Shown here: positions 1-4,622 of the stretch, piece after piece
Numbering within the stretch: position 1 is the stretch's first letter
How the letters are laid out: each line of letters starts with the position of its first letter
Assembly: GCA_022709485.1 (NCBI GenBank)
Contig: JAKLIS010000052.1
Coordinates: forward strand, 1-8,105
Length of the DNA: 8,105 bases
Direction of reading: 5' to 3'
DNA from: Elusimicrobiota bacterium
GTDB lineage: Bacteria; Elusimicrobiota; Elusimicrobia; F11
Notes under the pieces: generated by a model
What the model saw: the letters and a program-made list of their open reading frames with translations, nothing else
Databases searched by the model: none
What the model was told of the DNA's origin: nothing
Program-made: the position numbers and the translations under genes

Positions 1-905
1 AAATTAATTTTATTTTCTAATTCCGCCGCCTGGAGAAACGATTGCATCTCCAGAGGCAAATCTGGATATTTTTCCGCAAGGAGTTGGACGTAATGATCCA
101 TGGGCAAGACGCCTTTTTGATAGGCCTGGACGCGGGAATCAAAACCCCATAATTCTTTTGCGAAGTTTTTAATTTTTTCTTCCTTCAAAAAATTTTGGTA
201 AGAAAAAAACTCTTTTTTTATTTGTCCGGCGGTTTTGGACGCCATCCGATAGGCTTCGACATTGGCATGATAATGATAAGGATCATCAATCCCAATGATG
301 GCTGGAATGGGACCTTGCTGGGTGAGGGCGGCATGGATCGGTCCGGATATTCTATTTTTTCTCAATAAATAGTCTGAGACCTCGCTAAGAGTTGCGCGCT
401 CTGGAAAGGACCGGAGCGCCGTCAGTTTTTTTTCTCCGGACGATCCCTCCAGCGCGATGAGGCCGGCTGTTTTTGACTGGGTCAATCCGGTTATGAGCGC
501 AGAAATATTTTTCTGGGCTTCTGCGTTCATGTGCACGTCCTGGATATGAATAATCGCCGGTGCGGTTGAATCTTTTGAAAGAGAAATCCCGCGGATGGCG
601 CCAAACGAAGTGGAAATTGATGAAAGGGCTTTTTGAACATTCTTGTTCTGATTTTCTTTCACCCACTTATGGACGTGTGAATAAACCGGGGCCCGGTTTT
701 TCAAAAGGAGAGGAGAATCCAAAGGGGAGGAAGGAAAAGAGAAGTTGCCGATGGCCTGGGCCTGCGGGAACCGGGCCAATTGGACCGCTTTTGATCTTTC
801 TTTCCAAAAGTTGATTTCAGGGGTATAGGCCAAAACCCCGTTCGTGGTCAAAACCACAAAACTTAATGCGGATGTAAGTGTTTTAATTAAAGTTGTCGAG
901 GACAT
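1..905 (-). CDS. Exported protein of unknown function, ChaN/TraB-like motif pattern (3' end beyond window)
   Basis: This open frame starts at the ATG complementary to 903-905 and runs without a stop to base 1, giving 301 residues with the C-terminus missing. Residues 1-26 look like a Sec signal peptide: a Lys at 8, a hydrophobic stretch, and a likely cut after VLA at 24-26. Residues 117-131 form a beta-strand followed by H120-Q-D-x-H125-x-N127-x-E129-A-Q131, and a second strand ends in A151-L-E153-G. A later strand carries GIDDP at 205-209 and H211-Y-H213. This strand / polar-His motif / helix / strand-Glu order resembles the ChaN/TraB(Tiki)/erythromycin-esterase-like fold, but the match is by eye and function is unknown. 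I recall similar HIQDxHxNxEAQ proteins from Omnitrophota-type genomes. No clear Shine-Dalgarno sequence precedes the ATG. It is transcribed away from all other genes here, so it is not part of their operons. Confidence 0.8.
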   Translation of the reverse strand, partial: MSSTTLIKTLTSALSFVVLTTNGVLAYTPEINFWKERSKAVQLARFPQAQAIGNFSFPSSPLDSPLLLKNRAPVYSHVHKWVKENQNKNVQKALSSISTSFGAIRGISLSKDSTAPAIIHIQDVHMNAEAQKNISALITGLTQSKTAGLIALEGSSGEKKLTALRSFPERATLSEVSDYLLRKNRISGPIHAALTQQGPIPAIIGIDDPYHYHANVEAYRMASKTAGQIKKEFFSYQNFLKEEKIKNFAKELWGFDSRVQAYQKGVLPMDHYVQLLAEKYPDLPLEMQSFLQAAELENKIN

Positions 906-973
906 ATCAAGACAGGAAATGAATTTTATCGGTAAGATTGTTCGAACTCATTGAATAATGATAACCACGACCG

Positions 974-992
974 GCTTAAGAACCCCTTAAGC
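974..992. repeat. Inverted repeat GCTTAAG-N5-CTTAAGC
   Basis: Two perfect 7-bp arms, GCTTAAG at 974-980 and CTTAAGC at 986-992, flank a 5-nt spacer. The repeat sits between two divergent genes, upstream of the best plus-strand promoter candidate. A dyad of this size in this position could bind a dimeric regulator. It is not a convincing terminator, because the stem is short and AT-rich and only a short T run follows. Confidence 0.5.
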
Positions 993-1031
993 TTTCGTAA
1001 ACTATTTGTAAAATTTAGAATTAAAAAACAT

Positions 1032-1045
1032 ATTGATAAATCAAT
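1032..1045. repeat. Inverted repeat ATTGAT-AA-ATCAAT
   Basis: Perfect 6-bp arms (1032-1037 and 1040-1045) flank a 2-nt spacer. The repeat overlaps the candidate -10 box at 1029-1034, where a bound repressor would block initiation of the plus-strand operon. The half-sites resemble an FNR half-site, but the spacer is 2 nt rather than 4. Confidence 0.45.
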
Positions 1046-1109
1046 TCAAAGGTTAAATCTTAGACCGTAAAACTCAATACGGCCGGAATATGGTAAAAAT
1101 CCATCTTGT

Positions 1110-2012
1110 ATGCGGCAAAAACTGATTCCCAAAACAGAAATCCTGGTATCCCAGATTGCACTGGGGACATGGCCCCTGTCCGGAGAATTTTGGAGCCATG
1201 TGGAGGAAAAAACCTGCTTGGATATCATCCAAACCGCCCTCGATTCGGGAATCAACTTTTTTGACACCGCGCCTTTTTACGGGATGGGCCGGGCGGAGGA
1301 CATGTTGGGCAAAGCTGCCCAGGGCCGACGGGATAAGTTTGTCATCGCGACTAAATGCGGTTTGGAAAAAACCGGCCGGGCCGTCCGGATCAATTTGACC
1401 CCCGCCTTTATCCGCCAAGAATTGGAAGATTCCTTGAAACGCCTTCAAACTGACTATGTGGATTTGTATCAAACTCATTGGCCTGATGAAAAAACCCCTG
1501 TCGAAGAAACTTATACTCAAATGAGAAAATTCGTGGATGAGGGGAAGGCGCGCGCCATCGGCATTTGTAACGCGGATCGGCCGTTGTTAGAAAAGACGGC
1601 GCCTTATAATTTGTCAACCGTCCAAAACGAATTCTCACTTCTCAAAAGAGAATCGGAAAAGGACGTTCTGCCCTATTGTGAGACGGAAGGGATTGGGTTT
1701 TTGGCATACGGCCCTTTGGCGGGGGGGATTTTGTCGGGGAAATACCGGGATGAACCGAAATTTTCAAAAGGGGATCCGCGTCAGTTTTTCTACAAATATT
1801 ATCAGGGCGAAGCTTTTAAAGCGGCAAAAAAAGTGGTGGATCAAGTTAACGTCTTGGCGGAGGTCCATAAAACAAAAGGAGCCGCGGTTGCGCTGGGGTG
1901 GGTGACCAGTCGCCCCGGGATTTTAAGCGCCCTTGTCGGGGCGAAAACGCCTGAGCAAGTAAAAAACAACGCGTTGGGCGGCCGGATCGACATTTCATAT
2001 GAAGGACTTTGA
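1110..2012 (+). CDS. Aldo/keto reductase
   Basis: NAD(P)H-dependent oxidoreductase of the AKR superfamily, 300 residues, cytoplasmic, reducing an aldehyde, ketone or aldose that the sequence does not identify. All four catalytic residues are visible: D52 and Y57 in FFDTAPFYG, K82 in ATKCG, and H123 in QTHWPD. The N-terminus has the family strand and turn ending in ALGTWPLSG (17-25). The C-terminal region from ALGWVTSRPG (261-270) through GAKTPEQVKNN (277-287) matches the cofactor-phosphate-binding part of the family. The ATG start puts the first strand at the usual distance from the N-terminus, although no strong ribosome binding site precedes it. It is the first gene of a three-gene operon and its last 14 bases overlap the next gene. 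Length is slightly below the usual 310-330 residues, and it appears intact. Confidence 0.93.
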   Translation: MRQKLIPKTEILVSQIALGTWPLSGEFWSHVEEKTCLDIIQTALDSGINFFDTAPFYGMGRAEDMLGKAAQGRRDKFVIATKCGLEKTGRAVRINLTPAFIRQELEDSLKRLQTDYVDLYQTHWPDEKTPVEETYTQMRKFVDEGKARAIGICNADRPLLEKTAPYNLSTVQNEFSLLKRESEKDVLPYCETEGIGFLAYGPLAGGILSGKYRDEPKFSKGDPRQFFYKYYQGEAFKAAKKVVDQVNVLAEVHKTKGAAVALGWVTSRPGILSALVGAKTPEQVKNNALGGRIDISYEGL

Positions 2013-2688
2013 GATTCAGCCCACCTGCATCCTTCTTCCCTCCAACGACGCGTCTTTGTTTTCCGGAATAAAACCTAAGAAGCCCCAAAAATTCCCTTTT
2101 TGGTCATTGGTAAATGGTTCCTTGGCGGGTAGTGGAATCACACTTATCACCACTCCTTATAACCTCCTGGTGGGTGACTCTGTCTTGAATTTGGAAGAAA
2201 CATCCTGCGAGCAGATATTCCTTTTCGGTTCATGTGGAGGTTTGCCTGGAATGAACGTGGGTGATAGGGTCTTAGTAAAAGAGGCTGTTAATTTGGAAAG
2301 TTTCACTCTCATGAATAAACAAAATTTTCATGACCTCGAGTTTGTTCCCGCTCCTGGTAATCTTAGTTCAAATCTTTTTCAATTTAGAAAAGAAGCCGGC
2401 CTTAAAGAGGTGATCGGCGCGACGGTGAGTTCGCTGGCATTAGAGAAAAAATGGATTCCGATATTGAAAAATTCCGGGGTATCAGTGATGGACATGGAAG
2501 CCTCTGCGGTTTTTTCTGCTGCATCCGCCATTGGGCGAATGGCCGCCGCGGTATTATACGTTTCAGATATCGTGGGATCACATACGCCGGGAACTTTCTT
2601 ATCGGTCAGCGAACATGACAAGTTAAAAAATTCCCGGAAAATTTTGGCTCAATTTTTATTGGATTATATTTCCCATGGACATTCATGA
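1999..2688 (+). CDS. Nucleoside phosphorylase/nucleosidase-family protein (PNP/UDP/MTAN fold)
   Basis: A 229-residue protein of the phosphorylase superfamily, which cleaves the N-glycosidic bond of nucleosides by phosphate or water. Recognisable parts are the FGSCGGL loop (76-82) followed by GDRVLV (88-93), the ribose-binding MDMEASA motif with E167 (164-170), and a YVSD motif with D190 (187-190). E167 and D190 are 23 residues apart, the same spacing as Glu174 and Asp197 of E. coli MTA/SAH nucleosidase as I remember it. The Glu12-type acid expected in the first loop of MTA/SAH nucleosidases is not evident: ILLPSNDAS (11-19) offers only D17. Substrate is therefore open: 5'-methylthioadenosine, S-adenosylhomocysteine, 5'-deoxyadenosine, futalosine and uridine are all family substrates. 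It overlaps the reductase upstream by 14 nt and the radical-SAM gene downstream by 14 nt, so it is probably translationally coupled to both. Confidence 0.82.
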   Translation: MKDFEIQPTCILLPSNDASLFSGIKPKKPQKFPFWSLVNGSLAGSGITLITTPYNLLVGDSVLNLEETSCEQIFLFGSCGGLPGMNVGDRVLVKEAVNLESFTLMNKQNFHDLEFVPAPGNLSSNLFQFRKEAGLKEVIGATVSSLALEKKWIPILKNSGVSVMDMEASAVFSAASAIGRMAAAVLYVSDIVGSHTPGTFLSVSEHDKLKNSRKILAQFLLDYISHGHS

Positions 2689-4006
2689 GATCGCGGCACA
2701 AAAATTTCCCCGGCTCGGGGTCAACAAGCGGCGCGAGGTCGCCCGGCTTCTCTTTGAAATTTCAAAACGGGACAACCGTTCCCCGGGCCTGATTCTCGAA
2801 GGATTCGAATATAAAAATTACGCCCATCTCAAAGGGCTTCTTTTATCGCTTCGGTACCCCCAAAATTATTCGAGCCGCGACCTAAAACAGTTTTACCTTC
2901 CCAAGTTGGAAATCAAATCCCACGCCAAAGCCGATCTCTCCCGGCCTTTATTCCGGCCGAAACATATATATGTGGAAAATTCAGTAAAGGAGAGTTTTTT
3001 GGCAGATCGCTTGAAATCCCTTTTCCCGGAAGCGAAAGTGGCCGAGATCCCCACTCTTAAAGAATTCCCGAAAGGAAAATCATTCTCGATCTTGGATTAC
3101 AATCGCCGGACGGAAACCATTTTCATCATTAAACAAGTTGGAGATTTTTTTAAAACTTGTCCCTGTACAAAAGGCGCCGTTCATTGCGGATACAACGTGA
3201 TGAATTTGGGATTTGGATGCCCCTTCGAATGCGCCTATTGCTACCTCCAGGAATATCAAAATATTCCTGGGATTGTTCTTCCTGCCGACCTCGAAGAATT
3301 TTTCAAACAATTTGATTCCCGGCAAATGCGAAAAGGATCTTTAAAAATGGCGCGGGTGGGCACGGGTGAGTTCACCGATTCCCTCGCATTGGACCCCATA
3401 ACGGGATATTCCAAGGCGATAATTGAATTCTTTGGGGCTTACCCCGACATATTTTTTGAATTTAAAACGAAATCCACAAACATAGAGAATATTCTCGCTT
3501 CGAGTCCCGGCCCCAATATCGTGGTGTCTTGGTCTGTAAATCCTCAAACTGTAATAAATGAGTCGGAAGCACTGACGGCTTCTTTGTCGGATCGAATCAT
3601 GGCTGCTAAAAAATGCGTTCAGGCGGGATTTAAGGTGGGGTTTCATTTTGATCCCCTTATTTATTACGACCGTTGGGAAAGTGATTACGAAGATGTGGCG
3701 GCAAAGATTTTTGAAAATATTCCGGAAGAAAAAATCGCGTGGATTAGCCTTGGAACTCTCAGATTCGCCCCGCCATTAAAAAAAGTTATTGAAAACCGTT
3801 TTCCTCAGAATAAATTCTTGGATGAAGAACTCATCCTCGATTTTGATGGAAAATTGCGGTATTCAAAGATTTTGCGGGATAACTTGATAAGCGTCATCGC
3901 TGGTTTTATTCGAAAGAAATTGAAGCGCGTTTTGATTTATCCCTGCATGGAAGAGATAGGCGTTTGGACTCTGTCGGGGCCTTGTTCAGGAAAGCCCTTT
4001 CCTTGA
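2675..4006 (+). CDS. SPL-family radical SAM protein
   Basis: A 443-residue radical-SAM enzyme related to spore photoproduct lyase. The Fe-S cluster motif is C182-x3-C186-x2-C189 in GCPFECAYCYLQ, preceded by C162-P-C164 and C171-GYNVMNLG, as in SPL-family proteins. Later family-like parts are FEFKTKSTN (261-269), SWSVNP (285-290), GFHFDPLIYY (322-331) and YPCME (422-426). True SPL is near 340 residues; the extra length is mainly an N-terminal helical and linker region of about 90 residues. In B. subtilis SPL, as I recall, the H-donor Cys141 lies 43 residues after the last cluster Cys; the same spacing here reaches E232 in RVGTGEFTDSLALD, so the donor Cys seems absent. SPL activity is therefore doubtful and the product may be another radical reaction. 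It is the last gene of the reductase-nucleosidase operon, overlapping the latter by 14 nt. No sporulation genes are nearby. Confidence 0.85.
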   Translation: MDIHEIAAQKFPRLGVNKRREVARLLFEISKRDNRSPGLILEGFEYKNYAHLKGLLLSLRYPQNYSSRDLKQFYLPKLEIKSHAKADLSRPLFRPKHIYVENSVKESFLADRLKSLFPEAKVAEIPTLKEFPKGKSFSILDYNRRTETIFIIKQVGDFFKTCPCTKGAVHCGYNVMNLGFGCPFECAYCYLQEYQNIPGIVLPADLEEFFKQFDSRQMRKGSLKMARVGTGEFTDSLALDPITGYSKAIIEFFGAYPDIFFEFKTKSTNIENILASSPGPNIVVSWSVNPQTVINESEALTASLSDRIMAAKKCVQAGFKVGFHFDPLIYYDRWESDYEDVAAKIFENIPEEKIAWISLGTLRFAPPLKKVIENRFPQNKFLDEELILDFDGKLRYSKILRDNLISVIAGFIRKKLKRVLIYPCMEEIGVWTLSGPCSGKPFP

Positions 4007-4021
4007 CAGCCGGAGGATATT

Positions 4022-4057
4022 ATGGGAGCGTTGTTCACACGAGAAAGAAAAATTTAG
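4022..4057 (+). other. Possible 11-codon leader ORF before the FKBP gene
   Basis: An ATG at 4022 opens an 11-residue frame (MGALFTRERKI) ending in TAG at 4055-4057. It has a strong Shine-Dalgarno sequence, GGAGG at 4012-4016, 5 nt before the ATG. Its stop codon overlaps the ribosome binding site of the FKBP gene. It may be a leader peptide that moves ribosomes onto the next gene, or a chance reading frame. No family can be assigned to so short a peptide. Confidence 0.25.
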
Positions 4058-4060
4058 GAG
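4056..4060 (+). promoter_or_regulatory. Ribosome binding site of the FKBP gene
   Basis: AGGAG ends 7 nt before the ATG at 4068, a good spacing. It fixes the FKBP start and shows the gene can be translated independently of the upstream radical-SAM gene. Confidence 0.75.
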
Positions 4061-4067
4061 ATAAATT

Positions 4068-4577
4068 ATGAAAAAAGTTTCGACCCTGGTATTTGCCGCG
4101 GGCTTTTTAATGGTCGCGGGTGTAGGGTGCAAGAATTTTATGGGACCCAAAACGATCAAGAAAGGTTCGAACGTAAGAATGAACTATACCTTGACCGTGG
4201 ATGGAAAAGTCGTGGACAGCTCCAGCGGCCGCGAACCACTCTCTTTTGAGCAAGGCGCCGGCCAAATTATCCCGGGGCTTGAAAAAGCCTTGGAAGGATT
4301 GAAGAATGGAGATAAAAAACAAGTAACCGTACCGCCGGAAGAGGGATACGGAGTCATTGATCCCAAAGCCGTTCAAAAAGTGCCCAAAGCGTCTTTCAAG
4401 GACATGAAAAATTTAAAAGTGGGAATGCCTGTTCGCGGCCAGCAGGGAAATCGCCCCATTCAGGCCACTGTTGTTGCCATTGGCGCCAAGGAAATCACTC
4501 TCGACTTCAATCATCCCCTGGCTGGGAAAACGCTCAATTTCGATGTTGAAATTGTGGAAGTGGGCGGACCTTCGTAA
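4068..4577 (+). CDS. Exported SlyD-type FKBP peptidyl-prolyl isomerase
   Basis: Peptidyl-prolyl cis-trans isomerase and likely folding helper outside the cytoplasm, 169 residues. Residues 1-20 are a signal sequence: KK at 2-3, then a hydrophobic stretch, ending in GVGC with Cys at 21. This could be a lipoprotein site, although Gly at -3 is atypical for a lipobox. The FKBP core follows: VRMNYTLTVDGKVVDSS (36-52), PLSFEQGAGQIIPGLEKAL (57-75), and G81 to the PPEEGYG segment (89-95). The FKBP fold is interrupted by an insert-in-flap type domain (about 96-145), and resumes with the SlyD-like signature FNHPLAGKTLNFDVEIVEV (147-165). The His/Cys-rich metal-binding tail of E. coli SlyD is absent. The gene lies 61 nt after the radical-SAM gene and 45 nt before the trehalose genes, so it could belong to either transcript or stand alone. 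Confidence 0.9.
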   Translation: MKKVSTLVFAAGFLMVAGVGCKNFMGPKTIKKGSNVRMNYTLTVDGKVVDSSSGREPLSFEQGAGQIIPGLEKALEGLKNGDKKQVTVPPEEGYGVIDPKAVQKVPKASFKDMKNLKVGMPVRGQQGNRPIQATVVAIGAKEITLDFNHPLAGKTLNFDVEIVEVGGPS

Positions 4578-4596
4578 CATTCAATTTAATTCCGCC

Positions 4597-4612
4597 ACTC
4601 CCCGACGGGAGT
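4597..4612 (+). other. Hairpin in the FKBP-otsA gap
   Basis: ACTCCC (4597-4602) and GGGAGT (4607-4612) are perfect 6-bp arms around the loop CGAC. There is no T tract after it, only CGAAAAATTC, so an intrinsic terminator is unlikely. The 3' arm holds GGGAG, the best Shine-Dalgarno-like sequence ahead of the ATG at 4623, at a somewhat long spacing of 11 nt. Pairing would hide this site and could limit translation of the next gene. Confidence 0.4.
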
Positions 4613-4622
4613 CGAAAAATTC

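Larger units (their letters stand above)
906..1109. promoter_or_regulatory. Divergent intergenic region
   Basis: This AT-rich gap separates the left minus-strand gene from the plus-strand operon, so both promoters should lie here. For the plus strand, TTGTAA (1006-1011) and CATATT (1029-1034) are separated by 17 bp, each matching four of six sigma70 consensus bases. For the minus strand, the complement of 923-928 reads TAAAAT, five of six -10 bases, but no good -35 is seen; a start from it would leave a leader of only about a dozen bases. The gap also holds two perfect inverted repeats, listed separately, and the 8-bp palindrome GTTCGAAC at 940-947. AT-rich DNA gives such boxes by chance, so the promoter calls are tentative. 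Confidence 0.4.

Noticed and set aside
385..666. 93-codon minus-strand frame inside the left gene
   Set aside because: It overlaps the long signal-peptide-bearing frame on the same strand in another frame, and its composition (rich in Arg, His and Ser) is typical of a shadow frame.
1032..1045. FNR/ANR box (TTGAT and ATCAA half-sites)
   Set aside because: The half-sites match, but the spacer is 2 nt instead of the 4 nt FNR needs, so only a generic inverted repeat is reported.
1999..2688. Naming the nucleosidase mtnN or mqnB
   Set aside because: The fold is recognisable, but the first-loop acid is unclear and no menaquinone or methionine-salvage genes are nearby.
2675..4006. Calling the radical-SAM gene splB (spore photoproduct lyase)
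   Set aside because: The expected H-donor Cys position appears to be Glu, the protein is about 100 residues longer, and nothing nearby relates to sporulation.
4597..4622. Intrinsic terminator between the FKBP gene and otsA
   Set aside because: The stem is only 6 bp and is followed by CGAAAAATTC rather than a T run.
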